This document shows positions 52,000 through 59,180 of a stretch of 64,000 nt of DNA, in pieces (within the stretch, counting starts at the first letter, position 1; each line of letters opens with the position of its first letter). Under the pieces are notes generated by a model. That model was not told the origin of the DNA. It saw nothing but the letters and a program-made list of their open reading frames with translations, and did no database searches. The stretch is from Kiritimatiellota bacterium (GTDB lineage: Bacteria > Verrucomicrobiota > Kiritimatiellia > JAAZAB01). A program made the position numbers and the translations under genes. The DNA is taken from positions 77,633 to 141,632 of the forward strand of contig JAPLSY010000088.1 of assembly GCA_026398415.1 (NCBI GenBank), in the 5' to 3' direction.

Positions 52000-52066
52000 G
52001 GGCGCGCCGGGGCTGGAGCGTCGGGCTTACATAGGACTGTTCACCCGATGCCCGGCGCGCCCTTTT
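52000..52066 (+). ncRNA. Structured element 1 (conserved loop, covarying stems)
   Basis: Outer stem GGGCGCGCCGG (52000-52010) pairs with CCGGCGCGCCC (52052-52062). A bulge of 7 bases follows. Inner stem GCGTCGGG (52018-52025) pairs with CCCGATGC (52044-52051). The 18-base loop is CTTACATAGGACTGTTCA. A short T-run follows on this strand. A second copy is at 52750 with the same loop. It may be a small RNA, a regulated terminator or a binding site. Strand is inferred from the T-run. Confidence 0.6.
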
Positions 52067-52106
52067 AACAAAGGCCATTGAGAGCGGGGTCATACACCTA
52101 GCAAAC

Positions 52107-52172
52107 CAGGAACCAGAAGGGAGCGGGGCATGAGGAAAGAGATTAGAGATCAGAGGGCAGAGGTCAGAGAAT
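52107..52172 (+). other. Repeated 18-mer and five-heptamer array at an ORF start
   Basis: AACCAGAAGGGAGCGGGG at 52111-52128 matches 51524-51541 exactly and is followed by an ATG in both. Then come five heptamers at 52138-52172 (AGAGATT, AGAGATC, AGAGGGC, AGAGGTC, AGAGAAT). An ORF MRKEIRDQRAEVREL begins at 52130. Its later part is antisense to the gene at 52251, so only its first ~50 codons are plausibly coding. Confidence 0.5.
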
Positions 52173-52250
52173 TGTGCCGTGCAATTATGAATCATGCAGG
52201 CAAATCGAAGGCGGATTTCAGAATATATATCGAGCACGGAACGGCGACTA

Positions 52251-52703
52251 TCAGGGATTTGCGGTATCTCGGGGCGAATGGCATTCACGGAAAAGGCGGC
52301 GGGCAAGGTTTATTATCCAGTAGCCATGCCACTCGCGCCAGACGTCAATCAAAAGCCAGGGGTATAGACGGAGATCACCATCCTCGATACAAAGTTTTAA
52401 TAGAGGATGCTTTCCAGAAGAATCATCAAGGCGCGCACAGAAATCGGCGGCGCAATACCAGCGTTGAACGAGGAACCAGTCATCCAGCGGAGAACGTTGG
52501 AAATCCATTTTTCCCCCGGAATTTTCAACGATCTGTTTGTCGAGCGTGTCTCTCGTCGCTACTTCCGATTCCTGCAAGAGCAATTCGATGTCCGGTATAT
52601 CGAGCTGGGCAATGTCGGGCGATCCCGGCCATTTCTGCAAAGGCACTAAAAGCAGCCGGCGGGAGATGTGATTCGCGAGTTCGTTCAGCGTCATCTTCTT
52701 CAT
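52251..52703 (-). CDS. Hypothetical protein in the early region
   Basis: A 150-residue protein of normal composition (NELANHISRRLLLVPLQKWPG; QLDIPDIELLLQESEVATRDTL; LCIEDGDLRLYPWLLIDVWREWHGYW). No family recognised. It is antisense to the rightward early transcription and lies between the two structured elements at 52000 and 52750. A plus-strand ORF overlaps it, but its second half reads like a shadow (Arg/Ser-rich). Confidence 0.5.
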   Translation of the reverse strand: MKKMTLNELANHISRRLLLVPLQKWPGSPDIAQLDIPDIELLLQESEVATRDTLDKQIVENSGGKMDFQRSPLDDWFLVQRWYCAADFCARLDDSSGKHPLLKLCIEDGDLRLYPWLLIDVWREWHGYWIINLARRLFRECHSPRDTANP

Positions 52704-52749
52704 GCCGGAAGGTTAGCAAACGTGATGAATGACGGCAAATTAAAACAAG

Positions 52750-52815
52750 GGGCGCGCCGGGGCAAGGACGTCGGGCTTACATAGGACTGTTCACCTGACG
52801 GCCGGCGCGCTCTTT
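52750..52815 (+). ncRNA. Structured element 2 (copy of the 52000 element)
   Basis: Outer stem GGGCGCGCCGG (52750-52760) pairs with CCGGCGCGCTC (52802-52812) with one G-T pair. Inner stem CGTCGGG (52769-52775) pairs with CCTGACG (52794-52800). The 18-base loop is identical to that of element 1. Base changes in the inner stem keep pairing. The starts are exactly 750 bases apart. TTT follows. Confidence 0.6.
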
Positions 52816-52821
52816 AACTGC

Positions 52822-52850
52822 CCATGCTTCGCCCAAGGGCTACGCAGGGC
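52822..52850. repeat. Dispersed palindrome before the HTH gene
   Basis: CTTCGCCCAAGGGCTACGC with GCAGGGC. It runs directly into the hairpin and ribosome site of the next gene. Confidence 0.65.
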
Positions 52851-52875
52851 GATTTTGCGGGGCAAAATCGGAGGA
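52851..52875 (+). promoter_or_regulatory. Hairpin plus ribosome site module, copy 1
   Basis: GATTTTGC pairs with GCAAAATC around GGG (52851-52869), followed at once by GGAGGA (52870-52875), then ATG at 52884. The identical 25-base module is at 53176-53200 before the next gene. It may shape translation initiation. Confidence 0.6.
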
Positions 52876-52883
52876 TTAAAACC

Positions 52884-53144
52884 ATGGCGAACTTGCGGGA
52901 AACGATGGAGCGGGAATTGGCACCAAGGCGGTTTAGTCTGCTCGACGAAATACCGGCGAAGCCGAGTCTGCGACCGGATGAGACGGCAAATTTATTGGGA
53001 TGCAGCGAGTTTCATATCCGGCATCTGGTGGAGGAGGGAAGTTTGGTGGCGGTGGATATTCGGTCGGCGGTATGTCCGAAACCGTCGCTGCGGATATCGC
53101 GGGCGAGTCTGGTGGCATTCATCGAGAGGCGGAAGACGGTGTGA
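52884..53144 (+). CDS. Excisionase/MerR-like small DNA-binding protein
   Basis: An 86-residue protein starting MANLRETMERELAPRR. The middle is an HTH_17-type winged helix: LRPDETANLLGCSEFHIRHLVEEGSLVAVDI, with SLRISRASLVAFIERR as the wing and end. Such proteins act as excisionases or early regulators. The start is set by GGAGGA at 52870. An upstream reading (RPRATQGDFAGQNRR) would be translated repeat and is rejected. Confidence 0.75.
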   Translation: MANLRETMERELAPRRFSLLDEIPAKPSLRPDETANLLGCSEFHIRHLVEEGSLVAVDIRSAVCPKPSLRISRASLVAFIERRKTV

Positions 53145-53175
53145 GCCCGGCTTCGTCAAGGCACTATGCCGTGGC

Positions 53176-53200
53176 GATTTTGCGGGGCAAAATCGGAGGA
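53176..53200 (+). promoter_or_regulatory. Hairpin plus ribosome site module, copy 2
   Basis: Same hairpin GATTTTGC/GCAAAATC (53176-53194) and GGAGGA (53195-53200), four bases before ATG 53205. Confidence 0.6.
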
Positions 53201-53204
53201 CAAC

Positions 53205-53567
53205 ATGCAATTTTTACCTCAACTGATCGCGGCGATGGTGATGGTGGAATCGGGCCCTTCTTCGCCCGGAGGCTACGCAGGGCAGGCGGCACTGGTCGGG
53301 GACGGCGGCCGCGCCTTCGGTTGCCTCCAAATACACGCCAGCGTCATCAAGGATGTCAACCGGATATACGGAGTCACCTATAACCATAACGACGCCTTCG
53401 ATCCCGCGAAGGCCGTGCAGATCTGCCGCCTATATCTAAAGGCGTATGCGCCGCCGGGTGCCAGCCCGGAAATCTGCGCACGGATCTGGAACGGCGGGCC
53501 ACGCGGGCACATGAAGGCGAGCACGGTACCGTATTGGGAAAGAGTCAGGAAAAAATTTATCCGCTAA
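53205..53567 (+). CDS. Lysozyme/transglycosylase-like phage protein
   Basis: A 120-residue protein similar to the small lysozyme-fold proteins of phages. Start MQFLPQLIAAMVMVESG with the likely catalytic Glu14. GDGGRAFGCLQIHASVIKDVNRIYG is the core motif; FDPAKAVQICRLYLKAY and CARIWNGGPRG finish it. It should cleave peptidoglycan. The residues PSSPGGYAGQA between Glu14 and GDGGRA are encoded by a palindrome at 53254-53288. Finding it in the early operon, not with the late genes, is unusual. No signal peptide is evident beyond the short N-terminal hydrophobic stretch. Confidence 0.75.
   Translation: MQFLPQLIAAMVMVESGPSSPGGYAGQAALVGDGGRAFGCLQIHASVIKDVNRIYGVTYNHNDAFDPAKAVQICRLYLKAYAPPGASPEICARIWNGGPRGHMKASTVPYWERVRKKFIR
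53254..53288. repeat. Palindrome inside the lysozyme-like gene
   Basis: CTTCTTCGCCCGGAGGCTAC followed by GCAGGGCAGGC. Read as SSPGGYAGQ, adjacent to the catalytic Glu. Confidence 0.65.
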
Positions 53568-53570
53568 ACA

Positions 53571-53606
53571 TCCCCCTTCGTTGGCAGGCAACTACGGGGG
53601 ACAGGC
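53571..53606. repeat. Palindrome after the lysozyme-like gene
   Basis: TCCCCCTTCGTTGGCAGGC followed by AACTACGGGGGA; a diverged member of the TTCGC...CTACG family between two early genes. Confidence 0.55.
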
Positions 53607-53638
53607 GCGAAAGGACGCAGAATATAAAGGGGGAAATT

Positions 53639-54493
53639 ATGAGCGGAAAGAAAGATGCGGTGGCCTTAAGGCAGACGCCAGACGACCCCACTACGCTCAA
53701 GGAGCTACGCGGGGCAGGTGGCGGGCAGAACGTGGTCAGCGCGGAAGCGGCGGAGTTGCCGCACAACCGGTATCACCGAGCGGCGAGATCGAGCGCGGCG
53801 ATGGCGATAGTGTACGCGGCGATGGCGGGGCGGGAACTCATTGAATGCCGGAAGAAAATCAAGCATGGGGGTTGGGAAAAATGGGTGGCGGCCAACTGCG
53901 AGTTTACGTTGATGACGGTCTGGCGGTACATGGAATTGGCTGAAAAGTTGCAGACCCAACTGGCAAATCTTTCGTGCACGAAAGATTTGGAGGGACACCC
54001 AAATCTAACACATGTGTTAGATTTAAACAAATTACTGGCCCGCCCTAATTCGGAATTGCTTCCTGCCGAAATGGAAACTCTCTTGACGGATCTGCGCGAG
54101 GCAACCAAGGGGCAGACATTGAGTCAGCTCTATCTTGACTTTGGGATTGCCTCCCTGCCGAAACCCACGGGCGGGGCAAATCACCTGCATGGCTTCCTGA
54201 AACAAGCGTACCCCGATCATCCGGAGTATCTGACCATGCCGCTCGATAAGTTGCCGAAGGACGTGCAGGCCGCGTGGAAAAAACATTTGGAGGATGAAGA
54301 TCGTTTGCCGGAGGGCGAGACGCGGGCGCATTTTACGGCGAAGGATTACTGGGACCGGATTATGAAATCCATCCATGAGGATCTATCGCGCCAGAAATTT
54401 TTTGCCCACCTGGATCTGCAAGAACTCAAAACCATCAGCGAGGCGTTGCTCGACGCCAAGCGAAAAATCGACGACCTGATTAAGAAGGGATGA
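53639..54493 (+). CDS. DUF3102-like early protein
   Basis: A 284-residue protein. Residues about 45-115 resemble DUF3102 proteins of mobile elements (MAGRELIECRKKIKHGGWEKWVAANCEFTLMTVWRYMELAEKL). The C-terminal half is helical with AHFTAKDYWDRIMKSIHEDL. The N-terminus carries a repeat-encoded peptide, DPTTLKELRGAG, which occurs identically near the C-terminus of the transposase. ATG 53639 has AAGGGGG upstream; a longer reading would cross another palindrome. The transposase starts 4 bases after its stop. Confidence 0.65.
   Translation: MSGKKDAVALRQTPDDPTTLKELRGAGGGQNVVSAEAAELPHNRYHRAARSSAAMAIVYAAMAGRELIECRKKIKHGGWEKWVAANCEFTLMTVWRYMELAEKLQTQLANLSCTKDLEGHPNLTHVLDLNKLLARPNSELLPAEMETLLTDLREATKGQTLSQLYLDFGIASLPKPTGGANHLHGFLKQAYPDHPEYLTMPLDKLPKDVQAAWKKHLEDEDRLPEGETRAHFTAKDYWDRIMKSIHEDLSRQKFFAHLDLQELKTISEALLDAKRKIDDLIKKG
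53684..53720. repeat. Palindrome encoding DPTTLKELRGAG, copy 1
   Basis: GACCCCACTACGCTCAAGGA followed by GCTACGCGGGGCAGG; CCCC/GGGG arms. Preceded by heptamer-like CAGACGCCAGACGAC. Confidence 0.75.
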
Positions 54494-54497
54494 CGCC

Positions 54498-56600
54498 ATG
54501 CCAGAAGCCCTGCTTGTTCAAACGGAGTGCGTGCCCGAGTTTATGAAATGGCCGGCAGCGGTGCGCGACGATGTGACGCGCACAGTGGAAATCCTACAGA
54601 GGATTGACACGGCCGAACACAAAACACGCGCGTTCGCCGTGGAGGCCGACCTCATGGCGGGGATCAAGGGATATGAACGGCCATCGCTGGTTCGAAAATA
54701 TTACAAGTGGGTCCATGCCAACCGGGATTTGCGCGTATTGGTTAACCGGGCAAAGTTGCCAAGGCTTACGGGGAAAAATCCGATCGGGAACGTCTATAAG
54801 AAATATGCCGAGAACAATCAGCGCGGATCGCGCGAAGCCTGGCGGGAAATGATGAGGGATTTCTGTGCGGGAAAGGATTTCCCCGGAATTGGAACCTGGA
54901 TCATGGTGTGGGCAAAGGAAAATCCCGGCAAGCGGATCCCGGATCAATGCCCATACAGTCTCTCCAATCCGCCCAAGGGAATGACCTACTCGAACATGCA
55001 ACATCGCCACCGGCTCAGCAAGTTCGAGGCCACGGCGACGCGGATCGGCCTGGGCGCGGCGCGCGAATTTTTGCTGCCGGTACTGACGACGCGGGTCGGC
55101 CTGCAGCCGGGGCAATATTATCAGTTCGACGATATGTGGCATGACGCGGAGGTCAACTTCGAGGGGCAACCGAAGGGCATGCGGCCGCTGGAATTCGCCT
55201 GCTATGACGTGTTCAGCGCATCGAAGATTGCCTATGGGATCCGTCCGCAGTTGTTCGATCCGGAGACCGGAAAGCGGGACCGACTGAAAGAAAAAGAAAT
55301 GCGCTTCATGCTGGCGCATGTGCTTTGCGATGTCGGATTCCATAAAGACGGCTGCACGCTGATCGTGGAGCACGGCACGGCGGCGATCAAACCAGAATTG
55401 GAAAAGCGAATCAAGCGCCACGTCAAAGAAGACATGATCAAAATTTCGCGTTCGGCGATTCTGGGCGAGCAAGTGCATGAAGGCATGTTTCCCGGGCGCG
55501 GCGGCGGCAATTTCAAGATCAAGCCGTTGATCGAAGCGTCGCACGCGCTCAGTCATACGATCGCAGCGGCCCTGCCCGGTCAGGTGGGGATGGACCGGGA
55601 TCATTATCCCGAGCAGATGGCGGGTCTCAGCAAATACAATGAGGCGCTCATCAAGGCGGCGGCGAAACTCCCGGTCGAGCGCGCGCGCATGCTGATTTCG
55701 TTTTTATTGCATTTCGATATTTACACCTCGATCATGAGCGAACTCTATGCGCGCATGGATGACCGCGACTGGCACGCGCTTGAGGGCTGGGAAAAGGCAG
55801 GCTTGATGATCTCCGAGTTTTGCCTGGGCGAGGGTGGCAACTGGTTTCCAATGGAGAATCTGCTGGCCATGAAGCCGGATCAGCGTGCGGCCATTACTGC
55901 CTTCCTGCAGACCAGGCCTGACCTGCAACGCACACGACGTCTTTCCCCCCGCGAAGTATGGAACCGTGGAAAGCCGAATCTGGTCCGCCTCTCGAAATAT
56001 CTAACGCCGGAAATCCTTGAATACGACGATGGCTTTACAAAGAAGGTGCAGAAAGATGGTCTGATCGTTTTCGAAGATCGCTATCTCGGTCCGGGCAAGC
56101 ATATATATTTTTCCACCGTCCAGACTCCTGACGGCTTTATGCAACAGCTTTGCAGGGAGCGAGAATATCTGTTGCACGTGACGCCGTATCACGCTGATTC
56201 CCTCTTTGTCTCTGACGCCGAATCCGGCGCGATGATCGGCATCGCGCCGCGCTATGACCTTGCCCAGCGGTTCGATCAGCACGGCATCGAAACGCTTATG
56301 GGACGCCAAGCGCATGACATGAAGTTGCTGAGCGATCCCATTAAGGACCGGCACCATGATGAGGCTGAAGTGCGCGCGGCCATGATCCGGTGGAATGAGG
56401 AGGTGTTGAACGGGAAGATTGCGACGCGCGTAGACCGGCAATTGCAAAAGGATCTGGCGGAAATGCCAGTGACCAGCGAGGACGTGGCGGCGGCAACGGG
56501 CAGAGACCCCACTACGCTCAAGGAGCTACGCGGGGCAGGGGAGACGGAAACAGGCGATGTTTACAGCGCGGCGGAAATAGCCGAGGTGCTGAAGACTTAA
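54498..56600 (+). CDS. MuA-type transposase
   Basis: A 700-residue DDE transposase that integrates and replicates the phage. The catalytic core is about residues 200-360: QYYQFDDMWHDAEVNFEG (Asp211/212), TLIVEHGTAAI (Glu291 where MuA-type cores usually have Asp), and FKIKPLIEASHALSH (Glu346). Next is the beta-barrel region (WFPMENLLAMKPDQRAAITAFLQ). The C-terminus contacts the MuB ATPase in Mu; here it ends with TSEDVAAATGRDPTTLKELRG, partly repeat-encoded, and DVYSAAEIAEVLKT. The N-terminal 190 residues hold a divergent DNA-binding part. MuB is 15 bases downstream. Confidence 0.85.
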   Translation: MPEALLVQTECVPEFMKWPAAVRDDVTRTVEILQRIDTAEHKTRAFAVEADLMAGIKGYERPSLVRKYYKWVHANRDLRVLVNRAKLPRLTGKNPIGNVYKKYAENNQRGSREAWREMMRDFCAGKDFPGIGTWIMVWAKENPGKRIPDQCPYSLSNPPKGMTYSNMQHRHRLSKFEATATRIGLGAAREFLLPVLTTRVGLQPGQYYQFDDMWHDAEVNFEGQPKGMRPLEFACYDVFSASKIAYGIRPQLFDPETGKRDRLKEKEMRFMLAHVLCDVGFHKDGCTLIVEHGTAAIKPELEKRIKRHVKEDMIKISRSAILGEQVHEGMFPGRGGGNFKIKPLIEASHALSHTIAAALPGQVGMDRDHYPEQMAGLSKYNEALIKAAAKLPVERARMLISFLLHFDIYTSIMSELYARMDDRDWHALEGWEKAGLMISEFCLGEGGNWFPMENLLAMKPDQRAAITAFLQTRPDLQRTRRLSPREVWNRGKPNLVRLSKYLTPEILEYDDGFTKKVQKDGLIVFEDRYLGPGKHIYFSTVQTPDGFMQQLCREREYLLHVTPYHADSLFVSDAESGAMIGIAPRYDLAQRFDQHGIETLMGRQAHDMKLLSDPIKDRHHDEAEVRAAMIRWNEEVLNGKIATRVDRQLQKDLAEMPVTSEDVAAATGRDPTTLKELRGAGETETGDVYSAAEIAEVLKT
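56502..56543. repeat. Palindrome encoding DPTTLKELRGAG, copy 2
   Basis: The core of 35 bases (GACCCCACTACG through GCGGGGCAGG) is identical to that at 53684-53718, and it is in the same reading phase. Confidence 0.75.
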
Positions 56601-56615
56601 CAAAAGGAGGCGGAC

Positions 56616-57746
56616 ATGGGCGCAGGGAAACAGACGACGGACGACGGACGACAGACAACGGCAAGCAAAGAGGCGAAGGCGGAAGCGGACTCGGGAAATA
56701 CAGTCTCGGCATCATTAGCGGCGGAGGCGTCGAGTGCGCACAGCAGGATTAATATCCCGCTCAACCTGGAGAATTGGAAGCACCTCTCGTCGGAGATTAC
56801 GGCGGATCTGCTCTGGTTTCACCAGCACTTGCTCGATCGGCGGATGACCCAGAAGGAAGCCGTCGAGGCGATCGGTTACGACTGGACCACGATTTACCGC
56901 GTGCTGAAGGGCATCTATGAGGGCTCCTACAAAAACGTTTGTAGCGCCATTCGGGGATATAAGCGACTGGTCGAAGAGCGTGGCCTAATCCAGAAGAATG
57001 TGTTCGTCAAAACAAGTATAGCTGAACTCATTTTCGGCGCGCTGGATTACGCCCTGGCCAATAACTCGATGACGATGATCATCGGCGAAAGCCGGATGGG
57101 CAAGACTGCAACCAAGGATGCCTGGCGACAGGAAAACAACCATGGATGCAGTGTCAGCGTGGAGGTTCCACCTTATGGCGGGCCGAAGATGTTTCTGCGG
57201 ACGATTGCCGATGCCGTCGGCGTTCGGAAAAACTTAAGTATTCCGGATATGTACGATTCCATTCGGCGGGCGTTCAATCCGAACCGGATATTGATGGTTG
57301 ATGAAGCCCACCGAATGGTGCCGAACGATACCAGATCCACTCCCGTCAATATGGAAATCCTGCGCGATCTTTATCACGACGGGAAAGGTTGCGCGGTGGC
57401 GCTGTTCGCTACACAGCGGTTTGACGACACGCTGAAAAAATCATTGTACCAATACGAGCAGGTCCTCGGCCGGATCGGCATGCCCGTGCGGCTGCCGCGC
57501 ACGATCAAAAGGGGCGATGTGCTGATGATCGTTGAGCAATATGTGCGGCGTCCATCGGATAAACTCATGACGCATTGCGTCCAGATCGCCAACGATATCG
57601 GCCGGCTGGGCATCCTGGTGGAAACGCTCAAGTTGGCCAGTCGCATAGCCTCGAAGGGCAAAACCCACATTGTCGAGGAGCATATTTTTAAGGCCATGGC
57701 CATGCGCAAACAAATGATGGGCGAAACGCAATTCGCGGCGAAATAA
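56616..57746 (+). CDS. MuB-type AAA ATPase
   Basis: A 376-residue transposition ATPase that selects target DNA. Walker A IIGESRMGKTATKD (157-165 core), Walker B RILMVDEAHRM (about 224-232), and a sensor-like ALFATQRFDD. An N-terminal HTH (about 78-106, TQKEAVEAIGYDWTTIYRVLKG) matches MuB-type DNA-binding. The first 20 residues (GKQTTDDGRQTTASK) are encoded by five heptamers at 56631-56665. AAAGGAGG stands before the ATG. Confidence 0.88.
   Translation: MGAGKQTTDDGRQTTASKEAKAEADSGNTVSASLAAEASSAHSRINIPLNLENWKHLSSEITADLLWFHQHLLDRRMTQKEAVEAIGYDWTTIYRVLKGIYEGSYKNVCSAIRGYKRLVEERGLIQKNVFVKTSIAELIFGALDYALANNSMTMIIGESRMGKTATKDAWRQENNHGCSVSVEVPPYGGPKMFLRTIADAVGVRKNLSIPDMYDSIRRAFNPNRILMVDEAHRMVPNDTRSTPVNMEILRDLYHDGKGCAVALFATQRFDDTLKKSLYQYEQVLGRIGMPVRLPRTIKRGDVLMIVEQYVRRPSDKLMTHCVQIANDIGRLGILVETLKLASRIASKGKTHIVEEHIFKAMAMRKQMMGETQFAAK
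56631..56665. repeat. Exactly five heptamers (CGGACGA type) in the MuB N-terminus
   Basis: Units CAGACGA, CGGACGA, CGGACGA, CAGACAA, CGGCAAG; 35 bases. Confidence 0.8.
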
Positions 57747-57748
57747 TC

Positions 57749-57776
57749 GTAGGGCGCGACCTCGTGTCGCGCCATT
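57749..57776. repeat. Perfect palindrome after MuB
   Basis: GTAGGGCGCGAC, CTCGT, GTCGCGCCATT; hairpin arms GGCGCGAC/GTCGCGCC. Reverse complement of the element at 48263. Confidence 0.7.
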
Positions 57777-57791
57777 AACAGGGGGATTATA

Positions 57792-57983
57792 ATGAGCATG
57801 AGAGACGTGGAAAGAGCGATCTTGAACGAGGTCATAGCAATCACCGGACGGCGTAAACTGCGATTAAAAGACATCGCAGAGTGGAGCACATCCGAATCCA
57901 TAGTCCGTAAAAACGCGACCGAAACCGAAACTGTGATCCACTGCCCCGGCGTGGGTTGCTGGGCGGCGATCCCGAAGGAGTAA
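57792..57983 (+). CDS. Small early protein with HTH-like pattern
   Basis: A 63-residue protein (MSMRDVERAILNEVIAITGRRKLRLKDIAEWSTSE). A compact helix-helix-strand pattern may be a small DNA-binding domain. AGGGGGATTATA precedes the ATG. Unknown family. Confidence 0.55.
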   Translation: MSMRDVERAILNEVIAITGRRKLRLKDIAEWSTSESIVRKNATETETVIHCPGVGCWAAIPKE

Positions 57984-57988
57984 CCCCC

Positions 57989-58324
57989 ATGTCAAAACAA
58001 ACAGAAATCAACTATGCCCAGATCCGCGCCGAGTCCGTGCCGATCGAGGAATTAGCATATAGAATCGGAAATTCCGCTAAGGAGTTGCGCGAGCGATTCA
58101 ACGCGCTCTACGACAACCTGAAATTCTCGCCGTCGCTCAAAGACAGTCCGTTTGACCGGTATATGTGTTCCATTGCCGGCATGATGATGCTCGGTGACCA
58201 GGCGCCCAGCCTGGCCTACCAGGCGCGGGAGATGCAACTGTTCGGGAAAAAGCAACTCGTCGAGGACGTGGCGCACCTGAATCGTTTAACGCCGGCCACA
58301 AGCCCCGTGGCTGTGCCGGCATAG
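57989..58324 (+). CDS. Early phage protein of unknown function
   Basis: A 111-residue helical protein (MSKQTEINYAQIRAESVPIEELAYRIGNSAKELRERFNALYDNL). Starts six bases after the preceding stop. The shape with MCSIAGMMMLGDQAPSLAYQAREMQLFG is not recognised. Part of the compact early block after MuB. Confidence 0.6.
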   Translation: MSKQTEINYAQIRAESVPIEELAYRIGNSAKELRERFNALYDNLKFSPSLKDSPFDRYMCSIAGMMMLGDQAPSLAYQAREMQLFGKKQLVEDVAHLNRLTPATSPVAVPA

Positions 58325-58346
58325 TCCGGCAGAATCGGAGGGAAAC

Positions 58347-58793
58347 ATGAATGAAATAATGCGCAATTTGGTGGATACTGCAATCAAAATTGAACGCGAG
58401 ATCGCGGAGCGGGAAGCCAAACTCAAAGACATAAAAGGGATCCTGATCATGGAAGCCGAGGAGTGTCCGAATGACCAGGTTGCGACAGAAGGCGGCGGCC
58501 GCTCCTGGACGCTGGAAGGCAAGACTGGATGTATTGCCCGGGTGACATTTCCGTCGCCAACATTGAAAGATAAGATCAGCGGCGTTGGCAAGACGATTGA
58601 AAAGATCATGCAGGCCGCCGGAAAACGGTTTGCGGATTTGTTCGAACAGGTTCCGGCTTATCGGCCGAAGCCTGATTTTCGCAAATTACTGGACACCCAA
58701 CTCGACGCTGTCGAGGCGCGTAAGCTCCTTAAACTGTGCTCTACGGAAAGCGCGCCCCGCGTGAGTTTTGAGACGAAGGAGAACCATGAGTAA
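58347..58793 (+). CDS. Early phage protein with coiled coil
   Basis: A 148-residue protein with an N-terminal coiled coil (MNEIMRNLVDTAIKIEREIAEREAKLKDIKGILIMEAEE). A beta-rich centre follows (GGGRSWTLEGKTGCIARVTFPSP), then helices (GVGKTIEKIMQAAGKRFADLFEQV). AATCGGAGGGAAAC precedes the ATG. Gene order matches proteins of Mu-like phages that sit after MuB. Not recognised as a named family; no active-site motif seen. Confidence 0.6.
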   Translation: MNEIMRNLVDTAIKIEREIAEREAKLKDIKGILIMEAEECPNDQVATEGGGRSWTLEGKTGCIARVTFPSPTLKDKISGVGKTIEKIMQAAGKRFADLFEQVPAYRPKPDFRKLLDTQLDAVEARKLLKLCSTESAPRVSFETKENHE

Positions 58794-59178
58794 AGAACCG
58801 TCGTCGGAACTTGTTTGCATGCCTCCTCCCGATTGGGCGGTAAAAGCTGCCGCGAAAATATGGCAAAGGCTTGTCGGGGCGATTCCACCTGGCCCGCTCG
58901 GTGTGGCATCAATGGCGGAAATTATTACGGCCTGTTTCCACGAGGAACAGAGCACGGTTTTAACTGGTCATCTGGAGGCGACGAGTGATTCGAGTTATTT
59001 CGCCGGACTGGCAATGCAATCCATTCTTCAAATGGGAGGCATTGACGGGCTGAAAGACCTGGCTGAATCAACACCCTCAACTGTTCTCGGTAAAATTAAA
59101 AGCCTTACGATACTTGCATGGGGCATAGCAGAAGCCATGGAAGCACAGGGGAAAGTGCAGCAAGGCACTAAGGAATAA
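58786..59178 (+). CDS. Hypothetical early protein
   Basis: A 130-residue protein starting MSKEPSSELVCMPPPDWAVKAAAKIWQRL. Its ATG overlaps the preceding stop by 8 bases. A region SYFAGLAMQSILQMGGIDGLKDLAESTPST is helical. Unknown family. gemA starts two bases after its stop. Confidence 0.6.
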   Translation: MSKEPSSELVCMPPPDWAVKAAAKIWQRLVGAIPPGPLGVASMAEIITACFHEEQSTVLTGHLEATSDSSYFAGLAMQSILQMGGIDGLKDLAESTPSTVLGKIKSLTILAWGIAEAMEAQGKVQQGTKE

Positions 59179-59180
59179 CC

